Assembly (NCBI GenBank): GCA_963693025.1
Contig: OY843749.1
Location: 930,001 to 994,000, forward strand
From: JAHRAW01 sp963693025
GTDB lineage: Bacteria; Pseudomonadota; Gammaproteobacteria; Arenicellales; Poriferihabitantaceae
Length of the DNA: 64,000 bases
Reading direction: 5' to 3'
Under the pieces are notes generated by a model. That model did not search any database. It saw only the letters and a list, made by a program, of their open reading frames with translations, and was not told the origin of the DNA. Position 1 is the stretch's first letter. Each line of letters opens with the position of its first letter. The translations under genes and the position numbers were made by a program. Of the stretch, positions 1-7,619 are shown one piece after another.

Positions 1-186
1 CTCGCCGGCTTGCAGGCGGGCGTGGAGCTCTTCGAAGGCTTCGCTGATGTATCTGAGGAAAACCAGCCCCAGCACCACGTGCTTGTATTCGGCGGCGTCG
101 ATGTTTTTATGCAACGCATCGGCGGCCCGCCAGAGTTGTTTTTCCAGGGGCTCTTGGGTGGTTTGTTTTGTGGATTTGTTTTTCAT
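1..186 (-). CDS. hsdM: Type I restriction-modification methylase subunit HsdM, N-terminal part (runs off left edge)
   Basis: The reverse strand has an open frame of 62 codons from an ATG at 184-186 to the window edge. It reads MKNKSTKQTTQEPLEKQLW, then AADALHKNIDAAEYKHVVLG and FLRYISEAFEELHARL. This is the typical N-terminal helical segment of HsdM (QLW.AAD.L..N.DAAEYKHVVLGL.FLKYIS.AFEE), which precedes the N6-adenine methylase domain in type I systems. HsdM methylates DNA together with HsdS and supports HsdR cleavage. Only the N-terminus is visible, so partner genes and intactness are unknown. It diverges from the livF-like gene with an 81-bp gap. The identification rests on family memory of this strongly conserved start. 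Confidence 0.8.
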   Translation of the reverse strand, partial: MKNKSTKQTTQEPLEKQLWRAADALHKNIDAAEYKHVVLGLVFLRYISEAFEELHARLQAGE

Positions 187-267
187 ACTCGCCTTCAACA
201 CAGTTTCACGGAACGCCCATTTCCTGATAAACTTCCCAATTATACCGCTTCCCAACAAAAAACTGCC

Positions 268-1083
268 ATGCCCGCCGACGCCCCCATCGTCCTCAGCGTA
301 AAAAATATCGAGGTGATTTATGATCATGTCATTCTTGTGCTCAAGGGGGTGTCGTTGGATGTGCCGGAAGGGGGGATTGTGGCTTTGGTGGGGGCTAATG
401 GGGCGGGGAAGACGACTACCATTAAGTCGATTTCTAATATCCTTGGGACCGAGCGCGGGGAGGTGACCAAGGGGTCGATTGAGTTGCGGGGGGAGCGGGT
501 TGACCGGTTGACGCCGACGCAACTGGTTCGGCGTGGCGTGCTGCAGGTGATGGAGGGGCGGCATTGTTTTGAGCATTTGACCGTGGAAGAAAACTTGTTG
601 ACCGGCGCTTTTACGCGCAAGCAAAACCGCGCCGCCATCGCCCGCGATCTTGAATTGGTTTATGGTTATTTTCCGCGCCTCAAGGAGCGCCGCAAGAGCC
701 AAGCCGGTTACACTTCCGGCGGCGAGCAGCAGATGATTGCGCTTGGGCGGGCGTTGATGGCGAAGCCCGGCGTGATTTTGTTGGATGAGCCTTCGATGGG
801 ATTGGCGCCGCAGTTGGTTCATGAAATCTTTGAGATTGTGGCGCTACTCAACCGGCAAGAGGGCGTCACCTTCCTGCTCGCCGAACAAAACACCACCATG
901 GCGTTGCGCTACGCGACCTACGGTTATGTTCTGGAGAATGGCCGCGTGGTGATGGACGGCGACGCCAAGTCGCTTGCCGAAAACGCCGATGTCAAGGAGT
1001 TTTACCTCGGCGTCAGCGGCGACAACAAGCGAAGTTTCAGGGAAGTCAAACAATACCGCCGGCGCAAACGCTGGCTCGCTTGA
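268..1083 (+). CDS. livF: Branched-chain amino acid type ABC transporter, ATP-binding protein LivF-like
   Basis: This 271-aa cytoplasmic ATPase drives uptake through a LivHM-type permease. It has Walker A GANGAGKTT near residue 45, the signature TSGGEQQM and Walker B VILLDEPSMGLAP, all typical of LivF. The ATG at 268 was chosen because the homologous region begins at IVLSVKNIEVIYD; the longer upstream frame is antisense to hsdM. No LivG, LivH, LivM or binding protein is next to it, so it is an orphan here. It is followed after 40 bp by a PaaK-like ligase, which suggests import and CoA activation of an aromatic or acyl acid (inference). Its C-terminus (KQYRRRKRWLA) is basic. Confidence 0.85.
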   Translation: MPADAPIVLSVKNIEVIYDHVILVLKGVSLDVPEGGIVALVGANGAGKTTTIKSISNILGTERGEVTKGSIELRGERVDRLTPTQLVRRGVLQVMEGRHCFEHLTVEENLLTGAFTRKQNRAAIARDLELVYGYFPRLKERRKSQAGYTSGGEQQMIALGRALMAKPGVILLDEPSMGLAPQLVHEIFEIVALLNRQEGVTFLLAEQNTTMALRYATYGYVLENGRVVMDGDAKSLAENADVKEFYLGVSGDNKRSFREVKQYRRRKRWLA

Positions 1084-1123
1084 CGGCGCGACGGCGCATT
1101 CACCACGGGAGCGTGACGAGCCG

Positions 1124-2374
1124 ATGGCCGACTATTACGATGCGCTGGAAACCCGCGACCCGGAGCGGCGGCAATCCGAATTAATCGAAGCGGTCGCCGC
1201 CCAGGTTCGCCACGCGATTAAGCACGCGCCCGCTTGCACGGAAATGCTGACCGGCGTTGACCCGCGCGACATCACCTCGCCCGACGCCATCGCCGCGTTG
1301 CCGGTCACGCGCAAATCCGATTTGGCGCGGCGGCAGAAAGCGGCGCCGCCGTTTGGCGGATTGACGGCGCACGACTTGACGGCGCCCGCCACCGGACACA
1401 TCAAATACCTGTTCGCCTCGCCGGGACCCATCTACGAGTTGGCGACCCACCGCGAAAATTACTGGCGCTTTGCGCGCGCGTTGTTCGCCGCCGGTTTCCG
1501 CCGCGGCGACGTGGCGCACAACGCCTTTTCCTACCACCTGACACCCGCCGGGGCGATGGGCGACTCCGGCTGCCACGCCCTCGGCTGCGCGGTCATCCCC
1601 GCCGGAGTCGGGCAAACCGACCAGCAAGTCGCCACGCTGCAAGACCTCAAACCCAACGCCTACATCGGCACGCCGTCTTTCCTGAAAATCCTGCTGGAAC
1701 GCGCCGACCAACTGGGCGCGGATGTGTCCGCCTTGCGCAAAGCCGCGGTCTCCGGCGAAGCGCTGCCGCCGGCGATTCGGCGCACCCTGAGCGCGCGCGG
1801 AATCGCCACGCTGCAATCCTACGCGACCGCCGACCTCGGCCTCATCGCCTACGAATCCATCGCCGACGACGGCTTAATCATCGACGAAGAAGTCTATCTC
1901 GAAATCGTGCGCCCCGGCGGCGGTCAACCGGTCGCCGACGGCGAAGTCGGCGAAGTCGTGGTCACCACCTTGAACCCCGACTACCCGCTGCTGCGCTTCG
2001 CCACCGGCGACTTGTCCGCAATCCGCTCCGGGCTCAGCGCATGCGGGCGAACCAACCGGCGAATCAAAGGCTGGATGGGGCGCGCCGACCAGACCGCCAA
2101 AGTGCGCGGAATGTTCATCCACCCCGCGCAAATCGAGCAAGTGCTGCAACGCCACGACGAAGTCACACGCGCGCGATTGGTCATCGACTGGGTCGATGAA
2201 AGCGACCGAATGACCCTCAAATGCGAATCCCTCTCCACCGACCCCGCGCTACCGTCAGCCATCGCCACCAGCATCCGCGACTTATGCAAAGTGCGCGGCG
2301 AAGTCCAACTACTCGCCCCCGGCAGCCTGCCGAAAGACGGAATCGTGATTGAGGATGCGCGCGAGTATGAATAG
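1124..2374 (+). CDS. Phenylacetate-CoA ligase family (PaaK-like) AMP-forming enzyme
   Basis: The 416-aa protein resembles PaaK-type adenylate-forming ligases: a DxPxTRKSDL-like segment (LPVTRKSDLARRQ), a GxTxL-type middle with YIGTPSFLKILLERA, the AVSGEALPPAIRRTL region, and the C-terminal LLRFATGDLSAI with GRADQTAKVRGMFIHPAQIE. These enzymes activate a carboxylic acid with ATP and CoA. ATG 1124 lies behind CACGGGAGCG; upstream in-frame codons overlap livF and look unrelated. The usual Ser/Gly/Thr-rich P-loop (SSGTTG type) reads FASPGPIYEL here, which is atypical, so substrate and activity are uncertain. Adjacency to livF suggests coupled uptake and activation. Confidence 0.7.
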   Translation: MADYYDALETRDPERRQSELIEAVAAQVRHAIKHAPACTEMLTGVDPRDITSPDAIAALPVTRKSDLARRQKAAPPFGGLTAHDLTAPATGHIKYLFASPGPIYELATHRENYWRFARALFAAGFRRGDVAHNAFSYHLTPAGAMGDSGCHALGCAVIPAGVGQTDQQVATLQDLKPNAYIGTPSFLKILLERADQLGADVSALRKAAVSGEALPPAIRRTLSARGIATLQSYATADLGLIAYESIADDGLIIDEEVYLEIVRPGGGQPVADGEVGEVVVTTLNPDYPLLRFATGDLSAIRSGLSACGRTNRRIKGWMGRADQTAKVRGMFIHPAQIEQVLQRHDEVTRARLVIDWVDESDRMTLKCESLSTDPALPSAIATSIRDLCKVRGEVQLLAPGSLPKDGIVIEDAREYE

Positions 2375-2441
2375 CGGCTTGCGTCACGCTATTTGGTTTG
2401 GTATAGAATAGCGCTTCAACCAACCGGGAAAGGAGAACAAA

Positions 2442-3167
2442 ATGGAAATCAGGAAATATGCATTTATCACCGTTGCTGTCACCGTGTTCGCGTTGTTGTC
2501 TGCGTGTGGAAGCATTGAGACGGCCTATGTTGAAACGCAGTCCGATTCGTTTAGTGAAGAGTTTAAGCGAGACATGAAAGCGGCGATTGTGGGGCGGGGG
2601 TCAAGCGCTCCGTTTGGCTTGAATTGGGGAGACTCGATACCCGAGGTTAAACAAAAAGGGGTGGTGTTGTCTGAATGCGAGACGGGCGGAAACGGATTGC
2701 GGTGGTGTGAAGCCACGAACCTGAAAACTCCGTTTGACAGGTATCATATCGTTACGCCCTATGATAATTGGAAGCAAAACGCGTGGTATTACCTCGTTTT
2801 TGAACCCACATACAGTTACGGTTTGCAAGCCGTGGACTTGGCAATCCCTTTTCGCACCAACCGTGACCGGCGGGGAGAGAAAGGGAGGCGGGCTTTTGAG
2901 AAAGTCAAAGAAGTGATGGCGGAGATGTACGGCGATGCCTATTGGGAGGTAAGTAGAAATAATTCAACCTTGCAACTTCCCTATTACGAATGCTTGGATG
3001 ACGAGAAATGCGGGAAGTTGGTAAGCGAATGGAAGACCGCTTACGGATACGCGGACGTACGTTTGTGGCGCGCAAGCAATACCGACAACTATGATCCGTT
3101 TTATAAAAAATTTGGTGAGTTGTGGGTCAGATGGCGGACCAAAAGATTCCAGGAGAAGTACAACTAA
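2442..3167 (+). CDS. Predicted lipoprotein of unknown function
   Basis: A 241-aa protein begins MEIRKYAFITVAVTVFALL and then SACGS, which is a lipoprotein signal peptide with a lipobox (LLSAC; Cys27 or nearby becomes lipidated). It has a good ribosome site (GGGAAAGGAG) 8 bp before ATG 2442. The mature part is soluble, rich in Trp and Tyr, and has several Cys residues (ECETGG, CEATN, YECLDDEKC). I do not recognise a domain. It sits between the PaaK-like ligase and the CaiB-type gene, both on the same strand. Its base composition is lower in GC than its neighbours, which may mean separate acquisition. Confidence 0.7.
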   Translation: MEIRKYAFITVAVTVFALLSACGSIETAYVETQSDSFSEEFKRDMKAAIVGRGSSAPFGLNWGDSIPEVKQKGVVLSECETGGNGLRWCEATNLKTPFDRYHIVTPYDNWKQNAWYYLVFEPTYSYGLQAVDLAIPFRTNRDRRGEKGRRAFEKVKEVMAEMYGDAYWEVSRNNSTLQLPYYECLDDEKCGKLVSEWKTAYGYADVRLWRASNTDNYDPFYKKFGELWVRWRTKRFQEKYN

Positions 3168-4286
3168 TTGACGCATGACACCAAGACCGCCGCCGGTCAG
3201 TACAATGGCCTGCTCAGCGGACTGAAAGTACTCGACCTGTCGCAGTTCATTCCGGGTCCGTATGCCACCCGGTTGCTGTGCGACCAGGGCGCGGAGGTGA
3301 TTAAGGTGGAGCCGCCGCAGGGTGACCCGATGCGCGCGTTGTTGTATGCCGGCGAGGATGCGCTGTCGCCGGTCTATTGCGCCATCAACCGCGGCAAGCG
3401 CATCCTGTGCCTTGACTTGAAGTCGAATGCCGGCAAGCAAACATTCACCGCGCTGGCGCGAGACGCCGATGTCTTGCTGGAATCTTTTCGCCCCGGCGTG
3501 ATGACGCGCCTCGGGCTGGACTGGCCCGCGCTGAGCGCTGTCAACCCGGCGTTGATTTATTGCTCGCTGTCCGGCTACGGCCAGCAGGGGCGTTACCGCG
3601 GGAAGGTCGGGCACGACATCAACTACTGCGCCGCCGCCGGTTTATACAGCCCGGCGCAACCGCAAGCCAAACCCGCCTTCGCCTTCCCGCCGATTGCCGA
3701 CCACGCCGGCGCGCTGCTGGCGGCCAACACCATCCTGTCCGCGCTAGTCGCGCAATCCCGGCACGGCGGCGGGCGCTATCTCGACGTCAGCATCTACGAA
3801 TCCGTGCTGGCGTTCCGCTACCTGAGCAACCTTCGCGCCGCCGGCGCCGACATCGGGCATGTGGATTTCCTCGGCGGCAACGCGGCGTGTTACAACATCT
3901 ACACAACCGCCGACAACCGCTTCGTCACCCTGGGCGCGGTCGAGTCAAAATTCTGGCGGGCATTTTGCGAGGCCATGGGCGAACGCGACTGGATTGACCG
4001 GCAGCATGACCCGTTCCCGCAACGCGACTTGATTGCGGAAGTTCAAACACGCTTCGGCGAAGCGCCGTTGGAACACTGGAATGCACGGCTGCTTGAGGTG
4101 GAATGCTGCTATGAACCGGTGCCGCCGGACCACCAAGTGTTACAACATCCGCAAACCGTGGACCGGCAACTGGCAAGCGGGCATGACATTCGCTATCCGG
4201 CTTGGGTAGACGGGCGGCCAGCGGCTGCTCCGGGTCCGCTCGAACACCTCGACTCAACCGCATTGACTGGCTGGCGGGGTGTGTAG
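3168..4286 (+). CDS. CaiB/BaiF family CoA-transferase
   Basis: A 372-aa class III CoA-transferase moves CoA between acyl groups, or acts as a 2-methylacyl-CoA racemase. The N-terminus LSGLKVLDLSQFIPGPYAT, then GAEVIKVEPPQGDPMR, and NRGKRILCLDLKS are family hallmarks. The catalytic aspartate is in KVGHDINY at about residue 150. The start is TTG 3168, directly after the lipoprotein stop and behind AGGAGAAG at 3151-3158; the nearby ATG at 3175 is out of frame. Length is close to normal for the family (about 360-400). The substrate cannot be read from sequence. It is followed by the palindromic repeat region. Confidence 0.85.
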   Translation: MTHDTKTAAGQYNGLLSGLKVLDLSQFIPGPYATRLLCDQGAEVIKVEPPQGDPMRALLYAGEDALSPVYCAINRGKRILCLDLKSNAGKQTFTALARDADVLLESFRPGVMTRLGLDWPALSAVNPALIYCSLSGYGQQGRYRGKVGHDINYCAAAGLYSPAQPQAKPAFAFPPIADHAGALLAANTILSALVAQSRHGGGRYLDVSIYESVLAFRYLSNLRAAGADIGHVDFLGGNAACYNIYTTADNRFVTLGAVESKFWRAFCEAMGERDWIDRQHDPFPQRDLIAEVQTRFGEAPLEHWNARLLEVECCYEPVPPDHQVLQHPQTVDRQLASGHDIRYPAWVDGRPAAAPGPLEHLDSTALTGWRGV

Positions 4287-4337
4287 TCGACTTCTCGTCA
4301 TTCTCGAACGGTAGAAAACAGGGAGCCCCCCCACTTC

Positions 4338-4533
4338 GTCATTCTCGAACGATAGAAAAATAGGGAGCCGACAGGCGACCATATTTTTCATCGCCTTCGG
4401 GAATCTCCCTAAGGTTAGCGTGGACTTTACCGAAGTCCGTGCCAGTCTTAGGGAGATTCCCGAGGTCGTAAGTGTCCGTAAGCCGCCGCTTAAAAGAAAA
4501 AGCGCGGCGGCAAACGGTCACTAACGCTCGAGA
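4338..4533 (+). repeat. Palindromic interspersed repeat, copy 1 (196 bp)
   Basis: It begins GTCATTCTCGAACG and ends TAACGCTCGAGA, so the ends are near-perfect inverted repeats (GTCATTCTCGA[A/G]CG). Inside are a 15-bp inverted pair GGGAATCTCCCTAAG / CTTAGGGAGATTCCC and a nested GCCGC...GCGGC hairpin. A partial extra left end (GTCATTCTCGAACGGTAG) sits just upstream near 4306. The right terminus is interrupted by the IS110 element. Other copies are at 5761-6021 and, inverted, at 11337-11532. It resembles a MITE or large REP-like unit; no matching transposase is visible. Confidence 0.8.
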
Positions 4534-4549
4534 GTATCTGTGTTAAAAA

Positions 4550-5500
4550 TCAAGCGATATTTACCGCCGGCGGCGTGTAGTTTTGCAGCCATGGGGTGCC
4601 GCGTTTGGCGACTGCGTTTAGTTGGGTTAGCAGTTTTCGCATGACTGCCACTTGCGCCACTTTGGGTGGTTTGCCGCGGGCGCGTAGGCGCTCGTAAAAC
4701 GCCTTCATCTCGGGGTTATAACGGCACGCCGACACCGCTCCCATGTAAAACGCGCAGCGCGGCTGCGAGCGACCGCCGCGGATGCTGCGCTTGCCGCGCA
4801 TGGTGCCGCTGTCGCGCGCATACGGCGCCACGCCCATCAGCGCCGCAATCCGCCGATCGCTCACTTGCCCCAACTCCGGCAAATACGCCAGCAGGGTCAT
4901 CGCAATCACTTCGCCGACACCGGTGACACTCTGATACAACGCCGCGCGCTCAGCCAACTCCGGCGCCGAACGCACGCACTCGCGGCAGGCTTTACTCACT
5001 GCTTCAATCTCCTCATCCAGCCACGCCAGATGCCGCAGGCACGATGCCTCAACGACCTCATCCGGACGCTTCTCCAGCCGGTTCTTCTCCTGCACTCGCT
5101 GCTTCACCAACTGCTCGCGACGCCTCATCAAGTCGCTCAACGCTTGACTCTCCGCGCTGCGCGCCGGCGTCGGCGGCAACTTCATCAGCGTCGCAAACTC
5201 AGCCAGCGTCTGCGCATCCAACTTGTCGGTCTTCGCCAACCGACCGCACGATTTCGCGTAGTCTTTGGCTCGCACCGGATGCACCACTTTCACCGGCATC
5301 CGCGCCGCATGCAGCGCGCGCACCAGATGGCGCTCATAACTGGACGCATCGCAAGCCACCTGCTCCACCGCGTTGTCGCGCAACCAAACCAACAGCGCCG
5401 GAAAGCCAGCATCATCGTTGCTAAACTTCTGCGAGAAACCACCCGGCAACCACACATCCAAATACGCTTTGCCCACATCAATACCCGCAAACTTCTTCAT
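4550..5500 (-). CDS. IS110-family DEDD transposase (RNA-guided recombinase family)
   Basis: The 316-aa protein has the N-terminal RuvC-like DEDD domain starting FAGIDVGKAYLDVWL, followed by VACDASSYERHLVRAL and the KTDKLDAQTLAEF segment. It also has the C-terminal Tnp_20 domain with VTGVGEVIAMTLLA, ALMGVAPYARDSG and GGRSQPRCAFYM, which holds the family serine region. A strong Shine-Dalgarno (AGGAGGT) precedes ATG 5498-5500, so the upstream in-frame residues MLLLLGGAL are excluded. The frame is intact and near full length (about 310-400 in the family). IS110 enzymes recombine DNA under guidance of an element-encoded bridge RNA. Confidence 0.92.
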   Translation of the reverse strand: MKKFAGIDVGKAYLDVWLPGGFSQKFSNDDAGFPALLVWLRDNAVEQVACDASSYERHLVRALHAARMPVKVVHPVRAKDYAKSCGRLAKTDKLDAQTLAEFATLMKLPPTPARSAESQALSDLMRRREQLVKQRVQEKNRLEKRPDEVVEASCLRHLAWLDEEIEAVSKACRECVRSAPELAERAALYQSVTGVGEVIAMTLLAYLPELGQVSDRRIAALMGVAPYARDSGTMRGKRSIRGGRSQPRCAFYMGAVSACRYNPEMKAFYERLRARGKPPKVAQVAVMRKLLTQLNAVAKRGTPWLQNYTPPAVNIA

Positions 5501-5613
5501 CAAAGCACCTCCTAACAAAAGCAACAAAAGGGTTAAAATGAGTTAACATCAGCGCTGTTTCCGCACACTTATATACGGGGCATTATCCCCAAGCATCTGT
5601 TCGCGGCAACAAC

Positions 5614-5700
5614 GGCGCGAGGGGTCCGTACTCTCGAACGCTGCAGCAGGAATCAATGACACCTGCCCAGCACATGACAAACCGGTTCACCCCTCGCGCC
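5614..5700 (-). ncRNA. Candidate IS110 bridge RNA region (structured 5' non-coding end)
   Basis: Upstream of the transposase start, a perfect 12-bp inverted repeat pairs 5614-5625 (GGCGCGAGGGGT) with 5689-5700 (ACCCCTCGCGCC). It encloses a smaller GCAGG/CCTGC stem and a segment ACTCTCGAACG (5630-5640) that resembles the palindromic-repeat terminus next to which the element sits. IS110-group elements encode their bridge RNA in the end 5' of the transposase. The call is by position and structure only; boundaries and loops are not established. Confidence 0.35.
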
Positions 5701-5760
5701 CACCCTCTACTCTGGCCTGAATAGGGGGTAAACTGAACATATAAATGACGAGTAATAGTC

Positions 5761-6021
5761 GTCATTCTCGAACGATAGAAAAATAAGGAGCGCCAGCGAC
5801 TATATTTTTGTTTGTATCATCCCTGATACAAACCCTTCGGGCTACGCGAAAATCCGCTCCCGGCGGATTTTTCATCGCCTTCGGGAATCTCCCTAAGGTT
5901 AGCGTGGACTTTACCGAAGTCCGTGCCAGTCTTAGGGAGATTCCCGAGGTCGTAAGTGTCCGTAAGCCGCCGCTTAAAAGAAGAAGCGCGGCGGCAACGG
6001 ACACTAACGCTCGAGAATGAC
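5761..6021 (+). repeat. Palindromic interspersed repeat, copy 2 (261 bp, with internal extension)
   Basis: It begins GTCATTCTCGAACGATAG and ends CGCTCGAGAATGAC, in the same orientation as copy 1. The core with GGGAATCTCCCTAAG and CTTAGGGAGATTCCC is nearly identical to copy 1. An extra stretch of about 65 bp (roughly 5803-5872) replaces the short linker. It contains the hairpins TTTGTATCA/TGATACAAA and AAAATCCGC/GCGGATTTT, the latter followed by T residues as in a terminator. Both terminal repeats are intact in this copy. Confidence 0.85.
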
Positions 6022-6104
6022 GAAGTAGGGGTGAATGACGAAGTAGGGGTGAATGACGACGTGGTTGTGAATGACGAAGTTGTTGTGAATGACGCGGTTG
6101 TTGT
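6015..6104 (+). repeat. Five 18-bp tandem repeats
   Basis: The unit is GAATGACGAAGTAGGGGT. The first two copies are identical; the third to fifth vary in the last half (GTGGTTGT, GTTGTTGT, GGTTGTTGT types). The first unit overlaps the right end of palindromic repeat copy 2, so the array looks like an expansion of its terminus. A reverse-strand reading gives a low-complexity Thr/Ser peptide without gene features. Degenerate units of the same kind (GCTTCGTCACCCCCG) precede copy 3 near 11300-11336. Confidence 0.85.
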
Positions 6105-6138
6105 CCTTGTCAACCTTGCTTAATACTCCCCTACAAAA

Positions 6139-6714
6139 TCAACCCTCAGGCTGACCGCCCTCCCCGCCGGTGTAGAAGTCGGGCCACTCCAACTTTACCA
6201 CCGGGCTGTCGCTGGCGAGGGAGTAGCATTGGTCGATGATTTTTGGGCGTGTGCGGCGGGGGCCGGGGTGGTTGGTGGCGCGTTCTTCCAGGGCGCGGTG
6301 CATGGTTTGATAGGCGGTGGTGGATAGCGGTCTCAGCAACTCGAACAGGTGCGTGCAACTCTCGCGGCGACCGATTCGCTCGCGTGCTTGGCGCAACCAG
6401 CCGCTCTTGATTTGCAGCCCTTCTAGTTTCTTCATCGCGGCGCGCGCGCCGGGGCACATCGCAAACGGCGCGTAGTCCATGTTGGCGTCCACCGCGATGA
6501 TGTTCATGTCGAGGTCGAGGGTCACGCGCAGTTGCATCAGGTGCACCGGCTCGCCCGCCGCCACTTCGCCGCGGTCGCGGTTGTGGTAGGCATAGGTTTT
6601 GGTGTCGGTCAACTCGGCTTCAATGTCCCATAGCCCGTCTTGCCTGTGATAACCCTGGCAGTTGATTTTTCGGTGATGCAGTTTTTCGCGCGCGGGCGGC
6701 TCAGGCAACGGCAT
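6139..6714 (-). CDS. DUF2889 domain protein
   Basis: A 191-aa protein of the DUF2889 type: an N-terminal HHRKINCQGYHRQDGLWDIE, then ELTDTKTYAYHNRDRG, HLMQLRVTLDLDMNIIAVDA and a C-terminal HLFELLRPLSTTAYQTM. The family has no established biochemical role and is often found near catabolic gene clusters. ATG 6712-6714 lies 2 bp after the HMG-CoA lyase stop, so it is the last gene of the leucine operon and probably translationally coupled. The tail (YTGGEGGQPEG) is low complexity. Confidence 0.75.
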   Translation of the reverse strand: MPLPEPPAREKLHHRKINCQGYHRQDGLWDIEAELTDTKTYAYHNRDRGEVAAGEPVHLMQLRVTLDLDMNIIAVDANMDYAPFAMCPGARAAMKKLEGLQIKSGWLRQARERIGRRESCTHLFELLRPLSTTAYQTMHRALEERATNHPGPRRTRPKIIDQCYSLASDSPVVKLEWPDFYTGGEGGQPEG

Positions 6715-6716
6715 AG

Positions 6717-7619
6717 TCAGTGACTCCGGGCGGACAAAGCGACGGCGGCTTTGGAGTGGTTGTTGCGGCTGAGTTTCGCACAAATGTAGTCTCCCGCGCG
6801 CAACAGTTTGGGCAGGCTCACGCCGCTGTGAATTCCCAGCCCGTCCAACATATACACCAAGTCCTCGGTCGCCACGTTGCCGGACGCGCCTTTGGCATAC
6901 GGGCAGCCGCCGAGGCCCGCGACGGATGCGTCGAACACGCGCACGCCGAGTTGCAACGCCGCATAGATATTCGCCAACGCCTGACCATAGGTGTCGTGAA
7001 AATGCGCCGCCAGTTGCGCCAACGGGATGTCCTCGGCGACCCGCTCAAGCATCGCGTGCGCGTTGCCCGGCGTGCCGACGCCGATGGTGTCGCCGAGTGA
7101 AATTTCATAGCAGCCGAGGTCGCGCAACAAGCCCGACACCCGCGCCACTTCGCCCGGCGCGACCTCGCCCTGATACGGGCAGCCGAGCGCGCAGGAGACA
7201 TAGCCGCGCACCCGCAAGCCCGCGGACAACGCGCGCGCAACCACATCGGCGAAGCGCTCGATGCTCTGCGCGATGCCGCAGTTGATGTTGCGACGGCTGA
7301 ATGCTTCCGAGGCGGCGGCGAACACCGCGACTTCCGTGGCGCCGCATTCCATCGCCGCGTCCAGCCCCTTAAGGTTGGGCACGAGCGCCGGGTAACTCAC
7401 GCCGGGGAGTTGGGCGAGCGACTTCAACACTTCGCCGCTTTGCGCCATCTGCGGAACCCGTTTGGCGGACACGAAACTGCCGACCTCAATCGCCGTCAAG
7501 CCCGCGTCGCCGAGCAGCCGAATCAATTCGACTCGTGTTTTCACCGGCAGCGTGCGCGCTTCGTTCTGCAGCCCGTCGCGCGCGCCGACCTCGACGATTT
7601 TGACGCGTTGCGGCAGCAT
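6717..7619 (-). CDS. mvaB: Hydroxymethylglutaryl-CoA lyase
   Basis: The 300-aa cytoplasmic lyase splits HMG-CoA to acetoacetate and acetyl-CoA, the last step of leucine catabolism. Family marks are VEVGARDGLQNE at the N-terminus, GLTAIEVGSFVS, the metal-binding HFHDTYGQ (206-213) and the signature SVAGLGGCPYAKGASGN with catalytic Cys239. The start at ATG 7617-7619 overlaps the mccA stop (ATGA), giving translational coupling; a TTG one codon upstream is possible. Normal length. Confidence 0.95.
   Translation of the reverse strand: MLPQRVKIVEVGARDGLQNEARTLPVKTRVELIRLLGDAGLTAIEVGSFVSAKRVPQMAQSGEVLKSLAQLPGVSYPALVPNLKGLDAAMECGATEVAVFAAASEAFSRRNINCGIAQSIERFADVVARALSAGLRVRGYVSCALGCPYQGEVAPGEVARVSGLLRDLGCYEISLGDTIGVGTPGNAHAMLERVAEDIPLAQLAAHFHDTYGQALANIYAALQLGVRVFDASVAGLGGCPYAKGASGNVATEDLVYMLDGLGIHSGVSLPKLLRAGDYICAKLSRNNHSKAAVALSARSH

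Larger units (their letters stand above)
4534..5743 (-). mobile_element. IS110-family insertion sequence (inferred limits)
   Basis: The element contains the IS110 transposase at 4550-5500. Limits are inferred from the interrupted palindromic repeat: the left flank stops at CGCTCGAGA (4533) and a continuation resembling the missing repeat terminus, AATGACGAG, resumes at 5744. The size of about 1.2 kb suits the family. The long non-coding part lies on the 5' side of the transposase, as in the IS110 group. No terminal inverted repeats or target duplication were found, as expected for the family. End positions are uncertain by several bases. Confidence 0.6.

Noticed and set aside
6015..6104. Possible CRISPR array
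   Set aside because: Units are 18-bp head-to-tail repeats without spacers, and no cas genes are present.
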